A program made the position numbers and the translations under genes. From an uncultured bacterium (lineage in GTDB: Bacteria > Patescibacteriota > Minisyncoccia > UBA9983), in NCBI GenBank assembly GCA_913009575.1, contig CAJVWH010000006.1, forward strand, positions 1 through 33,592: a stretch of 33,592 nucleotides of DNA, written 5' to 3'. This document shows, one piece after another, positions 8,434-17,639 of this stretch; position 1 is the stretch's first letter; each line of letters starts with the position of its first letter. The notes beneath the pieces are model-generated. The model saw only the letters and a list, made by a program, of their open reading frames with translations. It was not told the DNA's origin and searched no databases.

Positions 8434-9447
8434 ATGTCATTATTCATAAAAAAACTTGGAATTGATTTGGGAACGGCAAATACGCTTGTTTTCGTGCCCG
8501 GAGAAGGAGTGCTTTTAAATGAGCCATCAGTGGTGGCTGTGTCTATGCCGGAAAACAAGGTTTTGGCGGTTGGCGACGAGGCAAAGGTGATGATAGGGAA
8601 GACCCCAGACACCATTACAGCTTACCGTCCAATGAAAGACGGAGTTATTGCCGATTATCGCGTTACTGAAGCGATGTTGAGATACTTTATTTCAAAGGCG
8701 TTGGGAAAATGGAATATATTCAAGCCAGAAGTCATGGTTTCAGTGCCAGCGGGAGTAACCTCAACCGAAAGAAGGGCCGTAGTGGAGGCCGGCATAAAGG
8801 CTGGAGCAAAATCGGCGTATGTCGTAAAGGAACCGATTTTAGCCGCTATTGGAGCCGGTATCCCGATTCATGAACCGACCGGGCATATGATTGTTGATAT
8901 AGGAGGAGGAACCACGGACGTAGCGGTAATTTCGCTCGGAGGCATTGTGGCTTCAACTTCCGTAAAGGTGGCGGGGAATAAGATTGATGCCGCCATTGCC
9001 GATTATGTCAAAAAAAATTTTAATCTGGCGATTGGAGACAGAACCGCGGAAAATATAAAAATACAAATTGGTTCAGCGGTGACAATTGAAGATGAAATAA
9101 CTTATAAAATCAAAGGCAGGGATTTTTTGACGGGGTTACCGAGAAGTGCGGAAGTTTCAACCAATGAAGTTGTTAAGGCGATAGATGTTGAGTTAAAAGA
9201 AATGATGAAAGCGATAAAGGCGGTTTTGCAGGATACTCCTCCCGAACTTGCCTCTGACATTATTGATAACGGCATTATTATGACGGGCGGATCTTCGCTC
9301 CTACGCAATATAGATGAACTGGTTTTCCGCTCCACGGGTGTCAAAGCGGTAGTGGCGGAAGATTCTTTGCTTTGTGTTGCCAAAGGCACGGGCATCGCCC
9401 TTAACCACCTAGACGTCTACAAAAAAAGTATTATTGCGAAGAGGTAA
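8434..9447 (+). CDS. mreB: Rod shape-determining protein MreB
   Basis: KLGIDLGTANTLVFVPGEGVLLNEPSVVA, DIGGGTTDVAVISLGGIV, GGSSLLRNID. Confidence 0.97.
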   Translation: MSLFIKKLGIDLGTANTLVFVPGEGVLLNEPSVVAVSMPENKVLAVGDEAKVMIGKTPDTITAYRPMKDGVIADYRVTEAMLRYFISKALGKWNIFKPEVMVSVPAGVTSTERRAVVEAGIKAGAKSAYVVKEPILAAIGAGIPIHEPTGHMIVDIGGGTTDVAVISLGGIVASTSVKVAGNKIDAAIADYVKKNFNLAIGDRTAENIKIQIGSAVTIEDEITYKIKGRDFLTGLPRSAEVSTNEVVKAIDVELKEMMKAIKAVLQDTPPELASDIIDNGIIMTGGSSLLRNIDELVFRSTGVKAVVAEDSLLCVAKGTGIALNHLDVYKKSIIAKR

Positions 9448-10273
9448 TTTTTTTCAGGAGTTTTATGTCTTCTATGACTTCCGGCCAGTCGGTTTCGCAG
9501 ATTAAATCTATTTTGTTTTTCTTCGCGAATTGCGCGAATTTTTTGAACGCTTCACCGCCGATTTTTCCTTCACCAATGTGGGCGTGGCGGTCTTTCCGTG
9601 AACCGGTTTCCGTCAAACTGTCGTTGGAGTGAATCAGCTTCACTTTTTCAATTCCAATCCACTTGTCCAAAATTTTCATATTTTTTTCAAAATCGTTTTT
9701 CCAATCGTAGCCGGAGGCGAAGCCGTGCTGGGTGTCCAGACATATTCCGGCGAGTTTCGGCGAGTTTATCGCTTTCATTATTTTTCCGATTTCTTCAAAA
9801 TCGCCGCCGATTATTTTTCCCGCTCCGGCGGAGTTTTCAATGAGCAGTTTAGCGGAACCGCCGTATCCGTCCAAAACTTTTTTCAGTCCCTCAACAACCT
9901 TGTTTTCGGCTATCGCATAGCCGAATTCTTTCGCGCTTCCAAGGTGGGTCATCACATATTTCGCTCCCAGAGCGCTCGCGCGTTCCAGCTCGTCCCTTAT
10001 CGCTTTGATTGAGCCGTAGCGGACGCGGTTGCTTGCCGAGGCGAGATTTATGTAGTAGGGAGTATGGACATAAACATTTTCAATTTTGTTTTTCGCGATT
10101 TTGTTTTTGAAGTTCTTGATTATCTTTTCGTCCAGCTCCGGTGATGCTCCGCCTTGCGGGGAGCGGGTGAAAATCTGCATCACCTCGCAACCGGCGGCAA
10201 CGGCCCACTCAGGCGCTTTATCAACCCCTCCGGCTATGGAAACATGGCATCCAACCTTTGTCATTATATCCAT
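9431..10273 (-). CDS. nfo: Endonuclease IV (AP endonuclease)
   Basis: GCHVSIAGGVDKAPEWA, HTPYYINLAS, HLGSAKEFGY, ICLDTQHGFASGYD, LIHSNDSLTETGSRKDRHAHIGEG. Confidence 0.95.
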   Translation of the reverse strand: MDIMTKVGCHVSIAGGVDKAPEWAVAAGCEVMQIFTRSPQGGASPELDEKIIKNFKNKIAKNKIENVYVHTPYYINLASASNRVRYGSIKAIRDELERASALGAKYVMTHLGSAKEFGYAIAENKVVEGLKKVLDGYGGSAKLLIENSAGAGKIIGGDFEEIGKIMKAINSPKLAGICLDTQHGFASGYDWKNDFEKNMKILDKWIGIEKVKLIHSNDSLTETGSRKDRHAHIGEGKIGGEAFKKFAQFAKKNKIDLICETDWPEVIEDIKLLKKITSSQ

Positions 10274-10293
10274 TATATATTAAGATGTGGTTT

Positions 10294-11382
10294 ATGTCGT
10301 TATCAATAGGAATCGTCGGTCTGCCGAATGTGGGGAAAAGCACGCTTTTCAAGGCGTTGACCAAAAAGCAGGTGGACATACAAAATTATCCCTTCTGCAC
10401 CATTGACCCGAACGTGGGCGTGGTGAAGGTTCCGGACGAACGCCTGCAAAAGCTGGCGGAGTTTTCACGTTTCGCGAAGACGGTTCCGGCGGCGGTGGAA
10501 TTTGTGGACATCGCCGGCCTGGTGAAAGGAGCTGCCGAAGGGGAAGGGCTGGGAAACAAATTTTTGGCGAACATCCGCGAGGTGGACGCGATTTGCGAGG
10601 TCGTGCGCATATTTAAGAATGAAAAAATTACTCATGTCCATAATAAGATTGACCCGGAAAACGATATTGGGGTTATAGAGACGGAATTGATTTTGGCTGA
10701 TTTGGAAACGGCGAACAAGAGCGAGCGCAATCTTGAAAAAGAAGTCAGGGCGGGGGACAAGGAGGCGATAAAAAAAATGGAAGCGGTTAAAAAAATCAAG
10801 GCGACTTTGGAGAAGAGCGAGCCGGCCAGAAAGGCCGGGCTGGATGAGGATGAGCCGGCGCTCGTGAAAGACTTGCATCTGCTCACATTCAAGCCGATTC
10901 TTTATGTTTTTAATGTTTCGGGGATGGAGAAAGATTGGAAGTTGCCCTCCTCCATTACGGACACAGAGGGAAATGATTCCGGAGGGCAAACTTCCAATCT
11001 TTCTCAAAATGTTGTTTTGGATATTAAACTTGAAGAGGATTTACTGGAGATGAACGAGGATGACAAGAAGGAATTGGAGGTGAAAAGCGACTTGGATAAG
11101 CTCATCGTGGAGGCGTATAAATTGCTCGGGCTTATGACTTTTTTCACGACCGGCGAGGACGAAACGCGCGCGTGGACGATTAAAAAAGGTTCAACGGCGC
11201 CGCAGGCGGGCGCGGCAATACATACCGACTTCCAAGAGAAATTTATACGAGCGGATGTCATAAATTGGAAAGATTTGCTGGATGCCGGCTCTTACGCCGT
11301 CGCCCGCGAAAAAGGCCTTGTCCGAACGGAGGGGAAAGATTACATTGTGAAAGACGGCGATGTTATAGAATTTAAAATATAA
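10294..11382 (+). CDS. ychF: Redox-regulated ATPase YchF (OBG family)
   Basis: MSLSIGIVGLPNVGKSTLFKALT, PFCTIDPNVGVVKVPDERL, DIAGLVKGAAEGEGLGNKFL, C-terminal TGS domain. ATG at 10294 is the better start than the track's 10258. Confidence 0.95.
   Translation: MSLSIGIVGLPNVGKSTLFKALTKKQVDIQNYPFCTIDPNVGVVKVPDERLQKLAEFSRFAKTVPAAVEFVDIAGLVKGAAEGEGLGNKFLANIREVDAICEVVRIFKNEKITHVHNKIDPENDIGVIETELILADLETANKSERNLEKEVRAGDKEAIKKMEAVKKIKATLEKSEPARKAGLDEDEPALVKDLHLLTFKPILYVFNVSGMEKDWKLPSSITDTEGNDSGGQTSNLSQNVVLDIKLEEDLLEMNEDDKKELEVKSDLDKLIVEAYKLLGLMTFFTTGEDETRAWTIKKGSTAPQAGAAIHTDFQEKFIRADVINWKDLLDAGSYAVAREKGLVRTEGKDYIVKDGDVIEFKI
10927..11005. repeat. In-frame palindromic element inside ychF
   Basis: GAGAAAGATTGGAAGTTGCCCTCC (10927-10950) and GGAGGGCAAACTTCCAATCTTTCTC (10981-11005): 24-bp complementary arms with one extra A, 30-nt loop. 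Confidence 0.9.
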
Positions 11383-11426
11383 CAGTCAGTTTTCTTTTTT
11401 TACGAATGTGGTATAGTAATATCATT

Positions 11427-11921
11427 ATGAAACGCGTAAATTTTAAAAAATTAATTCTTGTTCTTGGAATTATTATTGTACTCAATTTGTTTTTTAATTA
11501 CGGGATAAAAACTTTTTATCATTCGCCTAAGCGCGGGGATTTTTGCGGGCGGGAAGAATTTGTTCCAAAGCCGCCTCTTTTAATGAAACAAGAGAGTGTG
11601 GCCGATTTTGACAGCGGAAAATATGAAAAACAGTTGAAAGCGCAAAAGGAATGCAATGAAAATTATCAAACAGCCCGAGACCTTTACAATAGAAATGTTT
11701 TTGTGTTTTTAATTATCACCGGTATAATTTCAATCATTGTCGGATTTTTAATCACACAAGCGGAAGCGGTTTCCTTGGGGCTTTCTTTTGGTGGCCTGCT
11801 TTCATTGATTATCGGCACCATCCGTTATTGGTCGGCAATGAATGATTATCTGCGATTCATAATTTTAAGCATCGCGCTCGCGATTCTAATTTGGATGGGA
11901 ATTAAAAAAATAAAGGATTAA
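11427..11921 (+). CDS. Small membrane protein
   Basis: Several hydrophobic segments; ATG at 11427 is preferred over the upstream start in the track. Confidence 0.6.
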   Translation: MKRVNFKKLILVLGIIIVLNLFFNYGIKTFYHSPKRGDFCGREEFVPKPPLLMKQESVADFDSGKYEKQLKAQKECNENYQTARDLYNRNVFVFLIITGIISIIVGFLITQAEAVSLGLSFGGLLSLIIGTIRYWSAMNDYLRFIILSIALAILIWMGIKKIKD

Positions 11922-11923
11922 AA

Positions 11924-14440
11924 ATGCGTTCATATAATCCCCAAAAAATAGAGTCAAAATGGCAAAAGGTTTGGGAGGAAAAAGGTTTTTATAAGGCGGA
12001 AGATTTTTCCAAAAAACCGAAATATTATTGCCTGATTGAATTTCCTTATCCGTCCGGGGACGGTCTGCATGTCGGGCATATCAGGAGCAATACCGCCATG
12101 GATATCATCGCCCGCAAGCGGAGAATGGAGGGTTATAATGTGCTTTATCCGATCGGGTGGGACGCGTTCGGTCTTCCGACAGAGAATTACGCGATCAAAA
12201 TAGGCGTTCATCCGTCTGTTGTTACCAAACGGAATACGGACAAGTTCAGAAAGCAGCTTAAGGCGATCGGCTTTTCTTTTGATTGGAGCAGGGAAATAAA
12301 CACCACTGACCCGGAATATTACAAATGGACGCAGTGGATTTTTTTACAATTTTACAAAAAAGGGCTCGCGTATAAAAAAAAGATGCCGATAAATTGGTGC
12401 CTTTCGTGCAAAACGGGACTGGCGAACGAGGAGGTCGTTGACGGCAAATGCGAACGCTGCGGCGGAGAGGTGGAGAAGAGGGAAAAGGACCAGTGGATGC
12501 TGGCAATTACAAAATACGCCGACCGGCTGGCGAAGGATTTGGATGATGTTGATTATCTGGAAAAAATCAAAATCCAGCAGAGGAATTGGATAGGGAAGAG
12601 CGAAGGGACTTTGATTAAATTTGGAATCGTCGGAGAGGGTGAAGAGCTTGCTCCTCAAGGTCAGACCTCCTCCCGCCCTCAGGGCTCCTCAAGGTCAGAC
12701 CTCCTCCCGCAAGTTGAGGTTTTCACTACAAGGGTTGATACGCTTTTTGGCGCCACTTATTGTGTTCTTGCGCCGGAGCATCCGCTCATTGGCGAATTGA
12801 AGGGGCAAATTGAAAATTGGGACGAGATTGAAAAATATCGCCAAGAGGCCGCCCAAAAAGCGGAAATGGAAAGGACGGCGGAAGGGAAAGAGAAGACAGG
12901 GGTTGAATTGAAGGGCGTGAAGGCGGTGAATCCCGCGAACGGGGAAGAGATTCCGATTTTTGCCGCGGACTACGTTTTGGGACATTATGGAACGGGAGAG
13001 GTGATGGCGGTGCCGGCGCACGACGAGCGGGATTATGAGTTCGCGAAAAAGTTTGGGTTGCCGATAAAGCAAGTAATCGCCGGAAATACGGAAACGGAAA
13101 TTCCCGCCTCCTCCGGTGGAGCGTTCACGGGAGATGGCGTTTTGGTCAACTCCGGAGAGTTTACCGGCATGGATTCAAAAAAAGCCCGCAGCGAAGTCAC
13201 GAGATGGCTGGAGAAAAGAGGACTTGGCGGCAAGAAAACAACTTACAAACTTCGCGATTGGATTTTTTCGCGGCAGCGTTATTGGGGTGAGCCGATACCG
13301 ATTATTTTTTGCGGGAAGTGCGGAGAAGTTCCGGTTCCGGAAAAAGATTTGCCGGTAAAGCTTCCCGAAGTGAAAAAATACAAACCGACTAATACCGGCG
13401 AATCTCCACTGGCAAGAATTGACAAATGGGTTAATGTGAAATGCCCGAAATGCGGAGGAAAAGCGGAAAGGGAAACGGATACCATGCCGAATTGGGCCGG
13501 CTCGTCCTGGTATTTTTTACGCTATGCAGATCCGAAGAATTCGGAAGTGCCAGCGGATAAAAAGAAATTGGAATACTGGATGCCGGTTGACTGGTACAAC
13601 GGCGGGATGGAGCATACAACCCTGCATCTTCTTTATTCGCGTTTTTGGAATAAATTTTTGCATGATATCGGAATTGTTCCGGTAAGCGAGCCGTACAAAA
13701 AAAGGACCGCCCATGGAATGATTCTTGGAGAGGGCGGGGAAAAAATGTCAAAGTCAAAAGGGAATGTCGTAAACCCGGACGATATCGTGAAAACTTACGG
13801 GGCCGACACCCTGCGTCTTTATGAGATGTTTATGGGCCCGTTTGATCAGGCGATTCCGTGGAGCGCGGAGAGTATGATAGGATTGAGAAGGTTTCTGGAA
13901 AAAATTTGGAAATTGCAGTACCGCTTGACCCACTTGGAGACTAAGTCTCCAAGTGGATTTGGAGACTTAGTCTCCAAATTGGAGGCGGAAGTTCACAGGA
14001 CTATTAAAAAAGTGACGGAAGATATTGAGGAAATGAAATTCAACACGGCGATTTCACAAATGATGATTTTGGTTAATGAAATGGAAAAACAAAAAGAAAT
14101 AAGCGCCGTTGATTATTCCTTGATTATCACCCTCTTGGCTCCTTTTGCTCCGCACATCGCCGAAGAATTATGGAGCTTGTTGGGAAATAAAAATTCTGTC
14201 TTTGGAGAGTCTTGGCCCGAATATAATCCGAAAAAAATCAAAGAAAATTTCTTTAAATTAATTATTCAAATAAACGGAAAAACTCGCGATATATTGGAGG
14301 TTTCTGATGGAATTTCGGAAGAAGACGTTCGGGCGTTGACATTGGAACGAGAAAATGTTAAAAAATGGATAAAGGACAAACCGATTAAAAGAGTTATTTT
14401 TGTTTCAAATAAACTTATTAATATAGTAATCAATAATTGA
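11924..14440 (+). CDS. leuS: Leucyl-tRNA synthetase
   Basis: FPYPSGDGLHVGHIRSNTAMDI, GWDAFGLPTENYA, editing domain EVFTTRVDTLFGATYCVLAPEHPL, GGEKMSKSKGNVVNPDDIV. Confidence 0.97.
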   Translation: MRSYNPQKIESKWQKVWEEKGFYKAEDFSKKPKYYCLIEFPYPSGDGLHVGHIRSNTAMDIIARKRRMEGYNVLYPIGWDAFGLPTENYAIKIGVHPSVVTKRNTDKFRKQLKAIGFSFDWSREINTTDPEYYKWTQWIFLQFYKKGLAYKKKMPINWCLSCKTGLANEEVVDGKCERCGGEVEKREKDQWMLAITKYADRLAKDLDDVDYLEKIKIQQRNWIGKSEGTLIKFGIVGEGEELAPQGQTSSRPQGSSRSDLLPQVEVFTTRVDTLFGATYCVLAPEHPLIGELKGQIENWDEIEKYRQEAAQKAEMERTAEGKEKTGVELKGVKAVNPANGEEIPIFAADYVLGHYGTGEVMAVPAHDERDYEFAKKFGLPIKQVIAGNTETEIPASSGGAFTGDGVLVNSGEFTGMDSKKARSEVTRWLEKRGLGGKKTTYKLRDWIFSRQRYWGEPIPIIFCGKCGEVPVPEKDLPVKLPEVKKYKPTNTGESPLARIDKWVNVKCPKCGGKAERETDTMPNWAGSSWYFLRYADPKNSEVPADKKKLEYWMPVDWYNGGMEHTTLHLLYSRFWNKFLHDIGIVPVSEPYKKRTAHGMILGEGGEKMSKSKGNVVNPDDIVKTYGADTLRLYEMFMGPFDQAIPWSAESMIGLRRFLEKIWKLQYRLTHLETKSPSGFGDLVSKLEAEVHRTIKKVTEDIEEMKFNTAISQMMILVNEMEKQKEISAVDYSLIITLLAPFAPHIAEELWSLLGNKNSVFGESWPEYNPKKIKENFFKLIIQINGKTRDILEVSDGISEEDVRALTLERENVKKWIKDKPIKRVIFVSNKLINIVINN
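12650..12710. repeat. Two 27-bp direct repeats with palindromic cores inside leuS
   Basis: GCTCCTCAAGGTCAGACCTCCTCCCGC at 12650-12676 and identically at 12684-12710; includes palindromes AGGTC-A-GACCT (twice) and GCCCT-C-AGGGC. Confidence 0.9.
13930..13979. repeat. Double palindrome inside leuS
   Basis: CCACTTGGAGACT-A-AGTCTCCAAGTGG (13930-13956) directly followed by ATTTGGAGACT-T-AGTCTCCAAAT (13957-13979). Confidence 0.95.
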
Positions 14441-14445
14441 TAAAA

Positions 14446-15474
14446 ATGGCAGTGTTCACATTTAACCCGGAAATCGTCACAAAGTCTCTTGTTGGCGGTC
14501 TCAAAGACAGAAACAGGGACGTTGTTTTACAACGTTTTGCTCTTGGTGTTTCCCCGGAAAGGAAAACACTTGAATCTATCGGGCAGGATTACGGAATTAC
14601 CCGAGAGCGTGTGAGGCAGATAGAAAGTTTCGCCCTAAACTCAATAAAAAAAAGCGAAAGTTTTTCGTCCGCCAAGAGCGCTTTCGCGGAATTAAGAAAT
14701 ATTATTAACAAAAAAGGAGGGCTTATGGCAGAAGATGATATTCTTGATTTTCCGGCTGGTGGAGAGAAAGCAAAAAATCATATTTATTTTCTTCTTGTTC
14801 TCGGAGAAAATTTTACAAAAATGAAAGAGGATGATGAATTTCGCCACCGTTGGGTGGTTGAAAAAAAGAAAGCGGAAATGATACATCAAATTTTAAGAAA
14901 TTTACACCGAGAAGTGAGTGAAAGTGATTTGATTCCCGAGGAAGAGATTATATGGAAAATTAAAAAATACACTAAAAATATTTTAAAACAAAAAATATCC
15001 AATGAAATAGCACGTTCGTGGCTCAATATTTCAAAATTTATGGCATCAAATGTTTTTGGAGAATGGGGAGTAGCATCTTCCGCGAGTATTCACCCAAGGG
15101 GAATGCGCGACCTCGCCTTTCTTGTTTTGAGGAAACATGGTTCCCCGATGCATTTTACTGAAGTGGCAAGCGCGATTTCCGAGTTTTTTCCAAAAAAGGC
15201 GCACCTGGCGACAGTGCATAATGAATTGATAAAAGATAACCGTTTTATTTTAATGGGACGCGGAATATATGCCTTGGGTGAATGGGGCTACAGTCCCGGA
15301 ACGGTTCGCGAAGTGATTAAAAATATTCTAAAGTCAGAAGGTCCGCTTCAGAAAGAGGAATTAATAAATCGCGTTTTAAAAGAAAGGTATGTGAAAGAAA
15401 ATACCATCCTTGTTAATCTCCAAAATCGCGAATATTTCAAGCGTGACCACAAATCAAGATACATTCTCACATAA
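14446..15474 (+). CDS. Sigma-70 region 4-type HTH fused to HARE-HTH-like domain; putative transcription factor
   Basis: N-terminal ESIGQDYGITRERVRQIESFALNSIKKSE matches sigma region 4; C-terminal RDLAFLVLRKHGSPMHFTEVASAISEFFPKKAHLATVHNELIKDNRFILMGRGIYALGEWGY resembles the HARE-HTH/RpoE-delta fold. ATG at 14446. Confidence 0.75.
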   Translation: MAVFTFNPEIVTKSLVGGLKDRNRDVVLQRFALGVSPERKTLESIGQDYGITRERVRQIESFALNSIKKSESFSSAKSAFAELRNIINKKGGLMAEDDILDFPAGGEKAKNHIYFLLVLGENFTKMKEDDEFRHRWVVEKKKAEMIHQILRNLHREVSESDLIPEEEIIWKIKKYTKNILKQKISNEIARSWLNISKFMASNVFGEWGVASSASIHPRGMRDLAFLVLRKHGSPMHFTEVASAISEFFPKKAHLATVHNELIKDNRFILMGRGIYALGEWGYSPGTVREVIKNILKSEGPLQKEELINRVLKERYVKENTILVNLQNREYFKRDHKSRYILT

Positions 15475-15494
15475 AATTATGATATATTAATAAT

Positions 15495-16691
15495 ATGCCG
15501 TTATCGCAAATGGCAATACAAGAATTTTTTAACGGTCTCGCTTATATCGTGTGGGATTCGTGGTTTTTATGGTTACCTGTTATTCTTAGTCTTACATTTT
15601 GGAAATTGTGGATTTATTATATTCACGCGCGTTTCATTAAAGGAGGCAGCTGGATTCTTTTGGAAATGAAATTACCAAGAGAAATAATGAAAAGTCCGCA
15701 GGCGATGGAATCAGTTTTGAACGCGTTCCATATTACCAGAGACGGTAATTTTAAAGAAAGGTTTTGGAAAGGTTTGTTAAGGGTGTGTTTCAGTTTAGAA
15801 ATAGCGAGCATTAATGGAGAGATACATTTTTTTATTTACACTCAGAAGTTTTTTAGAAATCTTATTGAAGCGCAAATATATGCCCAGTATCCGGATGTGG
15901 AAATTATGGAAGTTGACGACTACACCAAAATTTCATTGGATGAAAGTTTTGGTGAGGAATGGAATTCTTGGGGAGCGGAATTTCAATTAACCAAGGAAGA
16001 CCCTTACCCCATTAAAACATATATTGATTACGGATTGCATGAAACCGCCGCGAAAGAAGAGCAAAAGACGGATCCAATTACTTCATTTTTGGAACTGATA
16101 GGTTCTTTGAAAGAAGGTGAGCAGGTTTGGTTTCAAATTCTTATTCGGGCGACAAAGAGTGATTGGAAAGAAGAGGCAAAAAAGATTATTGATAAAATGA
16201 TGAAACGAGACGAAAAGCCGAAAGAAGGGGAAGACCGTGTCAGTATGGGTGCTTTAATGCTTTCCCCCGGCGAGAGGGATGTTGTTCAAGCGATTGAACG
16301 CGATGTTTCCAAACTCGGCTTTGATGTCGGAATCAGAACTATTTACGTCGCCAGAAAAGATAGTTTCAACGACATAAACAAACCGGCGCTGATAGCGGTC
16401 ATGAAGCAATATAATTCTGCGAACTTGAACGGATTTAAGCCGGTCAACACGACATCGGTTGATTATTTTTGGCAATTTAAAAAAATCAGGGAACCAAAGA
16501 TGAAAGCGGTGATGCTTGATGCTTTTCGCCAGCGTTCCTATTTTTATTGGCCATACGAAAGGAAATCTTTTGTCTTAAATACTGAAGAATTGGCGACCAT
16601 ATATCACTTCCCGGGCAAGGTGGCGGAAACTCCGACCTTTGGCAGGGTTGAAGCGAAGAAGAGCGAGCCGCCCGCCGGGCTTCCGATATAA
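15495..16691 (+). CDS. Conserved membrane-anchored protein of unknown function
   Basis: N-terminal TM segment followed by a long soluble region. Resemblance to CPR proteins near VirB4-like ATPases is from memory only. Confidence 0.6.
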   Translation: MPLSQMAIQEFFNGLAYIVWDSWFLWLPVILSLTFWKLWIYYIHARFIKGGSWILLEMKLPREIMKSPQAMESVLNAFHITRDGNFKERFWKGLLRVCFSLEIASINGEIHFFIYTQKFFRNLIEAQIYAQYPDVEIMEVDDYTKISLDESFGEEWNSWGAEFQLTKEDPYPIKTYIDYGLHETAAKEEQKTDPITSFLELIGSLKEGEQVWFQILIRATKSDWKEEAKKIIDKMMKRDEKPKEGEDRVSMGALMLSPGERDVVQAIERDVSKLGFDVGIRTIYVARKDSFNDINKPALIAVMKQYNSANLNGFKPVNTTSVDYFWQFKKIREPKMKAVMLDAFRQRSYFYWPYERKSFVLNTEELATIYHFPGKVAETPTFGRVEAKKSEPPAGLPI

Positions 16692-16693
16692 CG

Positions 16694-17635
16694 ATGCGAT
16701 TTTCAAAAAGGACATTATTTATTTTCGCGGCGATAACGATTTTGATATCATTGATTGCCGCCGGACGGTTGTTAGCCGCCCCACCGAGCGGTTTTCCGGT
16801 TGGGAGGTTGATTGGCGTTGAAAACGGTTTAAGTTTATGGCGCGTAGGCGCGCAACTTGAAAAGGAGAGTGTTGTCAGATCAAGAGTCTTTTTTGTTTTT
16901 TTGGCAAAATTGGAAGGAAAAGAGAACAACATAAAATCAGGCGACTATTTTTTTGAAAGGCCTATTTCGGTTTTTGGCGTCGTCAAACGCCTTGGCACGG
17001 CGGGCTTCGGTCTTGACCCGATAAAAGTTATGCTGCGTGAAGGTTTAACATTAAAAGATATTGCAGGAGTCTTCAGTAATTTTAAAAATTTTGACAAGAA
17101 AAAATTCTTGTCAGACACGAAAGGAATGGAGGGATATCTTTTTCCGGATACTTATTTTTTCTCGCCAAACGTGGACGAAATGGGAGTTGTTAAAATAATG
17201 ACAAGGAATTTTAAGAAAAAGGCCGGTAAAATAGATTACGACACCCTTATAATGGCATCTTTGATAGAGAAGGAGGCTGCCGATTATAAGGACCGCAGAA
17301 TTGTTTCCGGAATTTTATGGAAGCGTTTGAAGGAGGGAATGCCTTTGCAGGTGGATGCCGTTTTTCCGTACATTATCGGAAAATCGAGCCGTTTGCTTAC
17401 GCTGGATGATTTGAAAATAGACTCGCCGTATAACACATATCTTTACAAGGGTTTGCCCCCGGCGCCGATATGCAATCCGGGCTCGGATGCCATAGACGCC
17501 GCGCGCAATCCGGAAAAATCACCTTATTGGTTTTATCTTTCCGACAAAAAAGGCGTTACTCATTTTTCCAAAACTTTCGCGGAACACAGGAGAAATAAGG
17601 CGAAATATTTAAGACAAAAGAAAGGGCTTGATTAA
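16694..17635 (+). CDS. mltG: Endolytic transglycosylase MltG (YceG-like)
   Basis: LMREGLTLKDIAGVF-like region, LEGYLFPDTYFFSP-like EGYLFPDTYFFSPN, MASLIEKEA, LQVDAVFPYIIG, SPYNTYLYKGLPPAPICNPG, PYWFYLSDKKGVTHFSKTFAEH. Confidence 0.93.
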   Translation: MRFSKRTLFIFAAITILISLIAAGRLLAAPPSGFPVGRLIGVENGLSLWRVGAQLEKESVVRSRVFFVFLAKLEGKENNIKSGDYFFERPISVFGVVKRLGTAGFGLDPIKVMLREGLTLKDIAGVFSNFKNFDKKKFLSDTKGMEGYLFPDTYFFSPNVDEMGVVKIMTRNFKKKAGKIDYDTLIMASLIEKEAADYKDRRIVSGILWKRLKEGMPLQVDAVFPYIIGKSSRLLTLDDLKIDSPYNTYLYKGLPPAPICNPGSDAIDAARNPEKSPYWFYLSDKKGVTHFSKTFAEHRRNKAKYLRQKKGLD

Positions 17636-17639
17636 AAAA

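Noticed and set aside
9740-9765. Short repeat GGCGAGTTTCGGCGAGTTTATCG in nfo
   Set aside because: It encodes the native INSPKLAGICLD segment; only a short chance repetition.
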